DNA from: Nitrososphaerales archaeon
GTDB lineage: Archaea; Thermoproteota; Nitrososphaeria; Nitrososphaerales; Nitrososphaeraceae
Assembly (NCBI GenBank): GCA_029237515.1
Contig: JARBAV010000057.1
Span: 1-10,416, forward strand
Direction of reading: 5' to 3'
DNA: 10,416 nucleotides
Shown here: piece after piece, positions 1-6,263 of the stretch
How positions within the stretch are numbered: position 1 is the stretch's first letter
Layout: each line of letters begins with the position of its first letter
Notes under the pieces: model-generated
Database searches by the model: none
Seen by the model: the letters and a program-made list of their open reading frames with translations, nothing else
Told to the model about the DNA's origin: nothing
Translations under genes and position numbers: made by a program

Positions 1-699
1 AACATCTATTTCGTGTCGGTTAACCTTAATGTTCGGATCAGCAACTATTTTCACTTTGATTTTGGCGATGTTCCCTGATGCAAGTGCTAAAGCGGCAAAG
101 ACATTCACATTTGATGGAAACAACCTAACTGCCTTGAGGACATCTCCATCATACAAAACTGTCCTATGCCTGAGCTCATGTAAGTGTATATCCTCGAAGA
201 TATCGAAATAGGGGGCTCCCGCCAACGATTTGGGATTTTTAGTTGTAGTAATCGTAATCTCGTGTAAATTGTTTCGGGCCGACCTTATAGCGTCTATACC
301 AGCGATTGCTCCAGTCGGAATGTGGATAACGCCAGTATGTCTTGCAGCTTCCGATTCAAGTTCTTTCAACAAAGTGTCATCAACTAATTCACCTACACTG
401 AAAATGATTAGATACTTTCCGTCAGATAAGATCTGCTTAGCATACTGTCGGACTGCAGCCCCACTTGCAGATTCTACTATAATTTGAGTACTCTTATACG
501 ATTCAGAGTCAAAAAGCAAATCCGGATCAGAAAACATCGTTGGTTTTTCATTCGTAAATAGTTTCTTCGCAACTTCCAATCTCTCGGAAGACAAATCAAC
601 AATAAAGCTCAACTGTGCTAGTGACAAATAGCCGCTCTCTATTGATCTTGCAATTTGATACCCTATCGTTCCGAAACCTATTATACCGACTTTTTTCAA
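1..699 (-). CDS. nadX: Aspartate dehydrogenase, NAD(P)-dependent (C-terminus off the left edge)
   Basis: Oxidises L-aspartate to iminoaspartate with NAD(P)+, the first step of de novo NAD synthesis where NadB is absent; expected to be cytosolic. The visible 233 residues start at a TTG codon (697-699); a stop at 718-720 leaves no ATG or GTG in this frame. The N-terminus is a Rossmann fold beginning KKVGIIGFGTIG (residues 2-13). Further family signatures are IPTGAIAGIDAI (about 127-138), FPSNVNVFAALALA (194-207) and ADPNIKVNRHEI (220-231), whose His229 matches the conserved NxHEI histidine of this family. The family is about 260-270 residues, so roughly 30 are missing beyond position 1. It lies 46 bases downstream of rps30e on the same strand, so the two are probably co-transcribed. 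nadA and nadC nearby supply the next two steps. No Shine-Dalgarno motif is seen before the TTG. I am sure of the family and fairly sure of the start. Confidence 0.88.
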   Translation of the reverse strand, partial: MKKVGIIGFGTIGYQIARSIESGYLSLAQLSFIVDLSSERLEVAKKLFTNEKPTMFSDPDLLFDSESYKSTQIIVESASGAAVRQYAKQILSDGKYLIIFSVGELVDDTLLKELESEAARHTGVIHIPTGAIAGIDAIRSARNNLHEITITTTKNPKSLAGAPYFDIFEDIHLHELRHRTVLYDGDVLKAVRLFPSNVNVFAALALASGNIAKIKVKIVADPNIKVNRHEIDV

Positions 700-745
700 G
701 AGTATTTCAGGAACAATTTAATACTGTACTATTCTGTAAAGCACC

Positions 746-925
746 CTAACGTCTTGGCCCTCTTTCAGGTTTCCTTTGACCAGGAGCCCTTCTTTTTTCG
801 AACCGCTTACCATAATTATTCTTGTTACGCAGCCGGGATATGGGACTCTCTCTAACCTTACCTTGAATCTTTGGAGTTTGCCCCCTAACCTTACCTGCCT
901 TAGTTAACGATCCATGGGTTGGCAT
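746..925 (-). CDS. rps30e: Small ribosomal subunit protein eS30 (S30e)
   Basis: A 59-residue basic protein of the 30S subunit, shared by archaea and eukaryotes. The N-terminus [20 protein letters not shown] is the classic eS30 signature. The rest is rich in Arg, Lys and Gly (for example [19 protein letters not shown] minus its ends), as expected for a protein lying on rRNA. The length is normal for archaeal S30e. It ends in TAG at 746-748 and starts at ATG 923-925. A TATA-like box (TTTATATA on the minus strand, 951-958) lies about 30 bases upstream, which implies a leaderless or nearly leaderless transcript. nadX follows after 46 bases. It is the first gene of a probable two-gene unit, so NadX synthesis may share a ribosomal-protein promoter. 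Identification is very secure from the N-terminal motif alone. Confidence 0.96.
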   Translation of the reverse strand: MPTHGSLTKAGKVRGQTPKIQGKVRESPISRLRNKNNYGKRFEKRRAPGQRKPERGPRR

Positions 926-950
926 TTAATTAATCATTATATAATACACT

Positions 951-958
951 TATATAAA
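951..958 (-). promoter_or_regulatory. TATA box of rps30e-nadX
   Basis: On the minus strand this reads TTTATATA, with its centre about 30 bases before the rps30e ATG. Archaeal initiation falls about 25-30 bases downstream of the box, so the transcript should start at or next to the ATG. This is a positional inference. Confidence 0.65.
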
Positions 959-1296
959 TTCTAAACCTATTGAATGGTAGACTTAAAATAAAAAGGTAGA
1001 ACTAAGAGCAGGTGTCTTGAATAGTTCTAAATTAGTCTTTTCCGGGCATCCTTTGTAAGTAGCGAGAAAAACTGTAAATTAGCTACGTAGTCACCTTAAA
1101 TTAACAGTAAAATTAACTTATTGCTAAAAAACGTGATTTTCTTATAATAATATACTGAGAAAGTTACAGGTTATCTACCACTGACCTCATTCTGATCAGG
1201 TCATTTTCGGGTAATAATGGGTCACTAGCAGGTTAAAGGGGCAACAATTGCCTGTCGATTGGAAGAAGGTTGCAAATCCATCCTGGATTGTACTGC

Positions 1297-1304
1297 TTTA
1301 AATT
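1297..1304 (+). promoter_or_regulatory. Probable TATA box of nadA
   Basis: TTTAAATT centred about 36 bases before the nadA ATG at 1337. With the usual archaeal spacing the transcript would begin near 1327, giving a leader of about 10 bases. A second AT-rich run at 1323-1336 is too close to the start to serve as the box. Confidence 0.5.
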
Positions 1305-1336
1305 GCGTGGACGTTCAATCCCTTTAAAATATAATA

Positions 1337-2281
1337 ATGTTAGAGATGGAAAATTACGATGCAAGAATAAAAACACTAAAGAAAGAGCAGAACGCCGTGA
1401 TCCTGGCTCATAACTACCAGAACCCAGAAATCCAGGACATTGCAGATTTTGTTGGCGATTCACTGGCCCTTTCTAGGGCAGCTGCCGGTACTGACGCAGA
1501 TCTTATTGTATTTTGTGGGGTCCACTTTATGGCTGAGACAGCTGCTATATTATGCCCTGAAAAAACGGTGCTAATACCGGATACTCAGGCGGGATGTTCC
1601 CTAGCTTCCGCTATTAGTCCTGATGAACTTATGAGATGGAAATCAAAGCATCCAGAGGCTGTCGTTATTAGTTATGTCAACACGTCAGCGGAAATTAAAG
1701 CCTTGTCTGATTATTGCTGTACCTCGTCTAATGCGGTAGAAATTACAAATTCAATTCCAGTCGATAAGGAGATACTTTTCCTACCAGACATGTTCTTAGG
1801 GTCATATGTCGCTAGGCAAACTGGCAGGAATAATATGCATATTTGGCCAGGCGAATGTCACGTACATGCAGGGATGACCTTTCGTGATATAAACAGACGT
1901 CTAGATGCTGAATCCAACGCCGAACTCTTAATACATCCCGAATGTGGCTGTACTACGGCAGCACTATATCATTATGGAGAAGGTGATTTCAACAAATCTT
2001 GTCATGTACTCTCTACTGAGGGAATGATAAAATATGCATCTTCATCACATTCCAATAAATTCATAGTGGCTACTGAAATCGGAATTCTTCATAGGATGAA
2101 AAATCAGAATCCTGACAAGACTTTCTTACCGTTAAAGGAGGATGCAATATGCAAATATATGAAGATGATCACGCCGGAGAAGGTGTATTATTCTCTAAGG
2201 AAAAAAGTTTATGTGGTGAATGTTCCAGACAAAGTGAGGTCAAGAGCAAGACTTGCAATTGAAAGGATGCTTGCCGTGTGA
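1337..2281 (+). CDS. nadA: Quinolinate synthase
   Basis: Condenses iminoaspartate with dihydroxyacetone phosphate to quinolinate, the second step of de novo NAD synthesis, using an oxygen-sensitive 4Fe-4S cluster. The 314 residues match the usual length of about 300. NadA motifs are AHNYQNPE (24-31), GDSLALS (40-46), CGVHFMAETA (60-69), PDTQAGCSLA (81-90), VNTSAEIKA (114-122), LPDMFLG (149-155), HPECGC (200-205), ATEIGILHRM (245-254) and a C-terminal CKYMKMIT (272-279). The three cluster cysteines by family comparison are Cys87, Cys174 (in WPGECHVH) and Cys272. Two ATG codons lie near the start (1337 and 1346); I took the first because it fits the promoter spacing. The gene is divergent from rps30e-nadX and convergent with nadC across an 85-base gap. 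All three pathway enzymes therefore lie within 3.3 kb, but in three transcription units. Confidence 0.96.
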   Translation: MLEMENYDARIKTLKKEQNAVILAHNYQNPEIQDIADFVGDSLALSRAAAGTDADLIVFCGVHFMAETAAILCPEKTVLIPDTQAGCSLASAISPDELMRWKSKHPEAVVISYVNTSAEIKALSDYCCTSSNAVEITNSIPVDKEILFLPDMFLGSYVARQTGRNNMHIWPGECHVHAGMTFRDINRRLDAESNAELLIHPECGCTTAALYHYGEGDFNKSCHVLSTEGMIKYASSSHSNKFIVATEIGILHRMKNQNPDKTFLPLKEDAICKYMKMITPEKVYYSLRKKVYVVNVPDKVRSRARLAIERMLAV

Positions 2282-2366
2282 TATGGTTTACCCTTTCAAT
2301 CTCAGTCCGAATCAGAATTGAAGATGGGTAGACAACCCGGAATACCTGATAATTTTCCATTCTATT

Positions 2367-3263
2367 TTAGGATTTGATAGTCATACTAAAATCGACTGCA
2401 TTAGCAGAATGTGTCATGGAACCTACCGATATGAAATCAGGATTTAGCAGAGCAAATTCTTGAAAATTAGACTCATTGATACCACCTGAAATCTCAACAA
2501 GTACGCGATTTCTTAGGCCCAAATCACGCAATTTAGAGAGGGCCGCCTTCGCGTTATCTATAGAAAAATTGTCCAACATTACGATATCTGCACCAGCTTC
2601 AACAACGGAGATGAGTTCATCTTCGGTACTAACTTCGCATTCAATTTGTTGATTCTTTCCTACTTGTTTCCTCGCCATTTTTACGCAATCCCTAGCATTT
2701 CCCACAATTGCGATATGATTATCCTTTATGAGGATCATGTCGTATAATCCCATTCGATGAGGATGCCCACCTCCGATCGCTATGGCCTTCTTATCGAATA
2801 TCCGCATCCCAGGCGATGTCTTTCTCGTAGCTGTGATTTTAGTATTAATGCCGAGCTTTCTTAAGAGTACATTGTATTTTCTGCTTTCTGTTGCTATTCC
2901 GCTCATGCGCATCAGCAAATTTAAGCCAGTTCGTTCGGCTTTGAGTATTGCTTTGGCATCCCCCTTCACAGCTATTACTTGTAGATTGTTAGTCACAATC
3001 GCCCCATCTTCAACTAGTTTCGTAGTATAGCAGCCGCAAATATCAAATGCAATAGATGCTTCCTCAACACCACAAATCACAACTCCTTCTATGGTCCCCT
3101 TACACCAAACCTCTGCTTCGGCATAGAAATCCACTGGTATCACTGCTTCACTTGTAATATCACCGCTACCAATGTCCTCATCAAGATACGAATGAATCAG
3201 ATTTCGTCGATATAGATACTCGTATAAGGGCACAATATTTGCTGGTTCTACAAGAGAAGTCAT
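2367..3263 (-). CDS. nadC: Nicotinate-nucleotide pyrophosphorylase (quinolinate phosphoribosyltransferase)
   Basis: Converts quinolinate and PRPP to nicotinate mononucleotide, CO2 and pyrophosphate, the step after NadA. The 298 residues are close to the family norm (about 280-300). The N-terminal alpha/beta domain carries LDEDIGSGDIT (27-37). The barrel shows ERTGLNLLMRMSGIAT (110-125), TATRKTSPGMR (144-154), DKKAIAIGGGHPHRMGL (157-173) and IKDNH (179-183). Further on are ECEVST (208-213), MLDNFS (229-234), EISGGI (257-262) and the C-terminal ISVGSMTHS (278-286). The Arg/Lys/His residues that bind quinolinate and PRPP in this family (Arg147, Lys148, His167, Arg170, Lys180) are present. The ATG at 3261-3263 overlaps the spt4 stop in an ATGA arrangement, so translation is probably coupled to spt4. 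It is the last gene of the rpo7-spt4-nadC unit. Confidence 0.96.
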   Translation of the reverse strand: MTSLVEPANIVPLYEYLYRRNLIHSYLDEDIGSGDITSEAVIPVDFYAEAEVWCKGTIEGVVICGVEEASIAFDICGCYTTKLVEDGAIVTNNLQVIAVKGDAKAILKAERTGLNLLMRMSGIATESRKYNVLLRKLGINTKITATRKTSPGMRIFDKKAIAIGGGHPHRMGLYDMILIKDNHIAIVGNARDCVKMARKQVGKNQQIECEVSTEDELISVVEAGADIVMLDNFSIDNAKAALSKLRDLGLRNRVLVEISGGINESNFQEFALLNPDFISVGSMTHSANAVDFSMTIKS

Positions 3264-3448
3264 GAAGCTTTCAAAGCATATTTGTGAGGGACGTGAATAT
3301 CAAGTGTTGCGGCCACATGAGAATTTGGAGGATCAAATACCAGTATCATTCCTGTCCAGTGCGGAGTCAAATCAGTAGAACTACACACAGGACAAACCTT
3401 CCCGATGGTCAACGCCTTACATTTCTTACAAGCAAGTTCCTTAGGCAT
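3260..3448 (-). CDS. spt4: Transcription elongation factor Spt4 (RpoE'')
   Basis: A small zinc-ribbon protein that pairs with Spt5 (NusG-like) on the RNA polymerase clamp and increases processivity. The 62 residues match archaeal Spt4. The N-terminal MPKELACKKCKAL and VCPVCSSTDLTPHWTG hold four zinc ligands, Cys7, Cys10, Cys19 and Cys22. The C-terminal half (MILVFDPPNSHVAATLDI) is the usual Spt4 core that contacts the Spt5 NGN domain, including the conserved WxG-(I/V) stretch and a Ser-x-(V/I)-A segment. The start ATG (3446-3448) shares a base with the rpo7 stop TAA (3448-3450), and the stop overlaps the nadC start. Linkage to rpo7 is widespread in archaea; linkage to nadC on the other side is less usual to my knowledge. 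Confidence 0.95.
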   Translation of the reverse strand: MPKELACKKCKALTIGKVCPVCSSTDLTPHWTGMILVFDPPNSHVAATLDIHVPHKYALKAS

Positions 3449-4050
3449 TACTTACTTGAACCCCGCTTTTTTTCCTTTATTGGAACCGTAGACTGAGTCT
3501 GTTGTGACTTCAGGACATCCTGCTCAACCCATTCCAGGGCGCCCAAAAATGGCTGCCTACACGTAATTCCTATTTTCCCCATTGCGGCCCCCTTACCTAG
3601 ACTAACTGCTGTGATCCTCCCTCTCAATCTAGACCCAATTTTGATAGACCTGGAAGACTGATTTGCTAAAATTATCCCTTGCTTCACATCACTCTTAAGG
3701 AAGTCGTCTGTTATCTGAGACAAATGAAGTAAGGCATCGGTAGGTCCTATCCTCACAAATGCTCCAAAATCGGTGATTTCAACTATCTCTCCTTCTACTA
3801 TCTCCTGCAATCTCGGGTAGAAAGTCAGGGCCTTGAAATTTACTCTATGATAGGTAGCACCGTCTCCTGCGACGAGCTTACCTACGGGGTTCGTAGACGC
3901 CTCTATAATCATGATAACATACCCAAGCTCAGGGCTAATCATACTCTCGTACTTCTCTTTAAGAATTCCAATCGCAGTTCTGTTAAGAGACGGAGTTAAT
4001 CTATCAGGCGGGATTCTTATAACGTCGCTCATATGGACGATCGCAAACAT
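3448..4050 (-). CDS. rpo7: DNA-directed RNA polymerase subunit Rpo7 (RpoE')
   Basis: Forms the Rpo4/Rpo7 stalk of archaeal RNA polymerase, which binds emerging RNA and aids open-complex formation. From the start chosen, the product is 200 residues. The N-terminal tip domain begins MFAIVHMSDVIRIPPDRL and runs to about residue 80. It is followed by an S1/OB RNA-binding domain (about 84-168) with GEIVEITDFGAFVRIGPTDA and a TCRQPFLG end. The tail (169-200) is Lys/Gln/Ser-rich and probably disordered. An upstream ATG at 4078-4080 would add ten residues (MMFRRYQLYI), but archaeal Rpo7 typically starts at the MF/MY residue. The probable TATA box at 4081-4088 also fits initiation just before 4050 and abuts the longer start. 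First gene of a tightly overlapping unit with spt4 and nadC. Confidence 0.93.
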   Translation of the reverse strand: MFAIVHMSDVIRIPPDRLTPSLNRTAIGILKEKYESMISPELGYVIMIIEASTNPVGKLVAGDGATYHRVNFKALTFYPRLQEIVEGEIVEITDFGAFVRIGPTDALLHLSQITDDFLKSDVKQGIILANQSSRSIKIGSRLRGRITAVSLGKGAAMGKIGITCRQPFLGALEWVEQDVLKSQQTQSTVPIKEKKRGSSK

Positions 4051-4080
4051 GATATACAATTGATAGCGACGGAACATCAA

Positions 4081-4088
4081 TTTATTAA
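4081..4088 (-). promoter_or_regulatory. Probable TATA box of rpo7-spt4-nadC
   Basis: On the minus strand this reads TTAATAAA, centred about 34 bases before the ATG at 4050. It favours the shorter rpo7 start and predicts a leader of under 10 bases. An inverted repeat sits directly upstream, where BRE would lie. Confidence 0.55.
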
Positions 4089-4105
4089 CCTTTGGATAAC
4101 AAAGG
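4089..4105. repeat. Inverted repeat next to the rpo7 TATA box
   Basis: CCTTTG, a five-base spacer GATAA, then CAAAGG: a perfect six-base inverted repeat. It begins at the base next to the predicted rpo7 TATA box and so covers the TFB recognition position. It could be a regulator site or chance; in RNA it could form a hairpin only if transcribed from further upstream. Confidence 0.4.
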
Positions 4106-4251
4106 CACCCAGCGGCCGCACGTAGTTCTGAATTCTACATCTTTGGTCCCTGACGAATCGTTAGTGCGATATCCTTTTCATTTGATAATTGTTCTTGACG
4201 GTCTCTCTCAATAGGAACGCCTTGAAGCCGGTGGTCTCAAGCCAAGAAAGA

Positions 4252-4267
4252 AAATTGTTAACAATTT
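4252..4267. promoter_or_regulatory. Perfect 16-base palindrome overlapping the mrp TATA box (possible operator)
   Basis: AAATTGTTAACAATTT reads the same on both strands, with its centre between 4259 and 4260. Its right arm runs into the predicted mrp TATA box (4265-4272) and it covers the BRE position. A dimeric repressor bound here would block TBP/TFB. The palindrome is seen directly; the operator role is inference, and AT-rich DNA makes chance palindromes commoner. Confidence 0.5.
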
Positions 4268-4272
4268 AAATA
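4265..4272 (+). promoter_or_regulatory. Probable TATA box of mrp-dephospho-CoA kinase
   Basis: TTTAAATA centred about 33 bases before the mrp ATG at 4302; predicts a transcript start near 4294 and a leader of about 8 bases. It shares bases with the palindrome at 4252-4267. Confidence 0.6.
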
Positions 4273-4301
4273 TTGTGTGAACTTTACACTACTCGTAGCA
4301 T

Positions 4302-5393
4302 ATGACTAACGTGGATCAAGTAATGACCTCACTCAAGAAGATTATGGATCCAGAATTACACAAGGATATAGTATCTATGGGTATGATTAAAGATTTAAGT
4401 ATTAAAGATAAAAAAGTATCTTTTACTCTTGAGTTAACTACCCCTGCCTGTCCTTTCAATAGTGAAATCGAACAGGAAGTGAGAAATTCTATGCAAAGTA
4501 TTGGAGTAAATGACTTGGATCTTAGGGTTACTGCCAAGGTTATGGAAGGAAGAGCGATTTCAATGGATGAATTGCTCCCTAAGGTTAAGAATATTTTTGC
4601 TGTAGCCAGTGGAAAGGGGGGAGTAGGAAAGACAACCGTGGCAGTAAATCTGGCACTAGCATTGGCCAAGACTGGCGCCAGCGTTGGCCTTTTAGATGCA
4701 GACATTTATGGCCCTAGTGTTCCTTTAATGTTAGGGATAAAAGATTCACCTCCGATTGTAAATAATAAGATACAACCTGTGATTTCGAGTGGCGTAAAGG
4801 TCATTTCAATGGGCTTTTTTTATGAACAGTCTCAACAGGCGGGTATCTATCGTGGACCAATTGTTTCAGGAATCATAAAACAATTCATAACAGACGTAGA
4901 ATGGGGAGAATTGGATTACCTTCTCATCGATCTGCCCCCTGGGACAGGTGATGCCCCTCTCACTATGGCTCAAACTCTTCCTATCACGGGTGTCCTAATA
5001 GTCACTACTCCGCAGGATGTGGCAATGAATGTTGCCATCAAATCTATCGGGATGTTTAACAAACTTAACATTCCGATATTGGGAGTAGTTGAAAACATGA
5101 GTTTTCTTGTCTGTCCACATTGCGGCGAAAACACTTACATCTTTGGCGAAGGTGGCGGACAGAAAATAAGTGATAAGTTTAATGTACCATTCTTGGGTGA
5201 GATCCCTTTGCACCCTCTCATAAGGGAAGGAAGCGACCTTGGTAGGCCGGTTACGTTAGTGGAACCAGATTCATTGGCTGGTTTAGCATTTGGAAAGGTA
5301 TCAAAACTAGTTGCTGGACGCATCAGCGTAATAGCTGCTGCAGTAAAGGATAACGACATTGCGGAAAAAGCGTCGGCATCGCCTATGGAATGA
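4302..5393 (+). CDS. mrp: Mrp/ApbC family Fe-S cluster carrier ATPase with N-terminal MIP18 (DUF59) domain
   Basis: A cytosolic P-loop ATPase of the Mrp/NBP35 family that binds Fe-S clusters and passes them to target proteins. The 363 residues comprise an N-terminal MIP18/DUF59 domain (about 1-80, with IMDPELHKDIVSMGMI and TTPACPF) and the ATPase domain. The latter shows the deviant Walker A SGKGGVGKTT (103-112), LLDADIYGPSVP (130-141), LIDLPPGTGDAPLT (208-221) and TTPQDVA (235-241). The bridging cluster ligands CPHC are at 271-274, inside VENMSFLVCPHCGE. All expected active-site residues are present. The stop overlaps the next gene's start (ATGA). It stands divergent from rpo7-spt4-nadC. NadA, whose 4Fe-4S cluster needs delivery, is encoded nearby, but a specific link is only a guess. 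Start ATG at 4302 fits the TATA spacing. Confidence 0.95.
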   Translation: MTNVDQVMTSLKKIMDPELHKDIVSMGMIKDLSIKDKKVSFTLELTTPACPFNSEIEQEVRNSMQSIGVNDLDLRVTAKVMEGRAISMDELLPKVKNIFAVASGKGGVGKTTVAVNLALALAKTGASVGLLDADIYGPSVPLMLGIKDSPPIVNNKIQPVISSGVKVISMGFFYEQSQQAGIYRGPIVSGIIKQFITDVEWGELDYLLIDLPPGTGDAPLTMAQTLPITGVLIVTTPQDVAMNVAIKSIGMFNKLNIPILGVVENMSFLVCPHCGENTYIFGEGGGQKISDKFNVPFLGEIPLHPLIREGSDLGRPVTLVEPDSLAGLAFGKVSKLVAGRISVIAAAVKDNDIAEKASASPME

Positions 5394-5950
5394 GTCACGA
5401 TGTGAAGCCCGTTCAAAAAGAGATTATTGAACTTCTTAGGCAGCCTCTCGGGGAGCTGATTAGCTACGATCAGGTTGAAAAGCAAAAAATAATTGAGCTG
5501 CGCGAGGCTACCCGCAAGTTGATAACAGTAGGGGATACGACCACTGGAAAAGTTATCAGTTTCAATGTACTCCCCGAGGTGAGTGTTGTTGATGGTTTTG
5601 AAAAAAGGGTAGTGTCCTCAACAAGCCTTTCTAAACTGAAATCGATGATTGCAGCTCTCTCAGAACTGGAGCTCGTCGAACTTTCCTGCACAAATCAGCC
5701 GGGTTCAATATCCCTAGAAGTTATCAATCTTCTCTTTCGTGCACTATTGAGTCCCGCCCCTGTCTTGATAAAGGTAATAGGCGAAGAGGACCTAATTGCA
5801 CTTCCATTAATCGCGTACGCGCCCATAGATTCTGTAATTCTTTATGGACAGCCCTCAGAGGGGATTGTAGTTGTGAGAGTCATGAATCGAATACAAACAA
5901 GAGCTAAACATTTAATGAGGAGAATAGGATTCAATCTTGAAGGGGTATGA
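5390..5950 (+). CDS. GTP-dependent dephospho-CoA kinase (archaeal DUF359 family)
   Basis: Phosphorylates dephospho-CoA to CoA using GTP, the last step of CoA synthesis in archaea that lack the bacterial CoaE fold; cytosolic. The 186 residues are typical of the DUF359 family, for which the kinase activity was shown in Thermococcus. Family signatures in order are TVGDTTT (46-52), a single conserved Asp in VVDGFEKR (66-73), a CTNQPGSIS segment (100-108) matching the usual N-P-x-G-x-I motif, IGEEDLIALP (130-139) and ILYGQPSEGIVVV (150-162). The second residue of the N-P motif is Gln here, a modest variation. The ATG overlaps the mrp stop by four bases, so translation is probably coupled. In other archaea DUF359 is often found near spt4 and rpo7; here those genes lie across a divergent promoter. 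The first 40 residues are helical and variable. Confidence 0.88.
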   Translation: MSHDVKPVQKEIIELLRQPLGELISYDQVEKQKIIELREATRKLITVGDTTTGKVISFNVLPEVSVVDGFEKRVVSSTSLSKLKSMIAALSELELVELSCTNQPGSISLEVINLLFRALLSPAPVLIKVIGEEDLIALPLIAYAPIDSVILYGQPSEGIVVVRVMNRIQTRAKHLMRRIGFNLEGV

Positions 5951-6068
5951 TGAAGTGGTGGCTGACTGAATAAATGGGTGATTGTATGCTTCTTAACTCT
6001 TCCTGACCCCAAATAATTTGCTGCACTTCAAAAGACAAATACAAGATATTGTTGATATTGGCGGTTTA

Positions 6069-6215
6069 TCATAATTGATGACAATCACATTTACATCTTT
6101 TAATAGTTACATCGAATGAGCAATCATTAATCCCGCCACACGGTTCTCCCATGGGCCATTCCACCGGACAATCAGAGTGTCGTCCTTTCTTGCAAAAATA
6201 TGTGAGAAAAATCAA
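6069..6215 (-). CDS. Small Cys-rich protein of unknown function
   Basis: I do not recognise this family by name. From a TTG start (6213-6215) the product is 48 residues and begins MIFLTYFCKKGRHSDC. It contains seven cysteines, arranged C-x7-C-x9-C-x5-C-x8-C-x-C-x-C-H, ending CKCDCHQL, with a distinctive DCPVEWPMGEPCGG stretch. The Cys/His spacing suggests one or two bound zinc ions or a metal cluster. The same frame is open further to an ATG at 6288-6290, which would give 73 residues. That start overlaps the preceding gene by 35 bases, and a TATA-like box (6255-6263) lies inside the extension, so I prefer TTG. The ordered Cys pattern and absence of stops make a real gene likely. It lies 40 bases after the 90-residue gene and convergent with the dephospho-CoA kinase gene. 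Confidence 0.6.
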   Translation of the reverse strand: MIFLTYFCKKGRHSDCPVEWPMGEPCGGINDCSFDVTIKRCKCDCHQL

Positions 6216-6254
6216 CCCAATTGCCCATTCTAAATGTCTCTTAATTTTCTGGTA

Positions 6255-6263
6255 GTTATAAAA
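6255..6263 (-). promoter_or_regulatory. Possible TATA box of the Cys-rich small gene
   Basis: On the minus strand this reads TTTTATAAC, about 44 bases before the TTG at 6215, which would leave a leader of about 15 bases. It overlaps the stop codon of the preceding gene. Support is positional only. Confidence 0.35.

Larger units (their letters stand above)
926..1336. other. Gene-free divergent intergenic region between rps30e and nadA
   Basis: About 410 bases, AT-rich, with stops in all frames and no convincing coding stretch, tRNA or other RNA gene. It holds the rps30e TATA box (951-958), a probable nadA box (TTTAAATT, 1297-1304) and a short inverted repeat (TGACCT, 10 bases, AGGTCA; 1182-1203). 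The middle part (about 960-1180) shows nothing I can interpret. It is long for a compact archaeal genome, so an unrecognised small RNA or regulatory region cannot be excluded. Confidence 0.6.

Noticed and set aside
230..487. Plus-strand open frame of 85 codons
   Set aside because: Lies antisense to nadX, whose Rossmann and C-terminal motifs are unambiguous.
1308..1325. Possible tRNA T-arm (GTTCAATCC)
   Set aside because: The flanking bases do not form a five-pair T stem, and no acceptor, D or anticodon arms can be built around it.
1233..1463. Minus-strand open frame of 76 codons
   Set aside because: It overlaps the start of nadA, has no family features and is low in plausible protein composition; a shadow frame.
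4106..4251. Search for an RNA gene in the rpo7-mrp divergent region
   Set aside because: Short local symmetries only (for example GTAG...CTAC near 4122-4138); no tRNA, C/D box or riboswitch pattern emerged.
4316..4705. Minus-strand frame of 129 codons opposite mrp
   Set aside because: Antisense to the MIP18 and Walker A coding region; Ser/Leu/Thr-rich in the way shadow frames are.
5951..6068. Gap between the convergent dephospho-CoA kinase and Cys-rich genes
   Set aside because: About 118 bases with scattered pyrimidine runs but no clear hairpin, T-run terminator or coding frame that I could defend.
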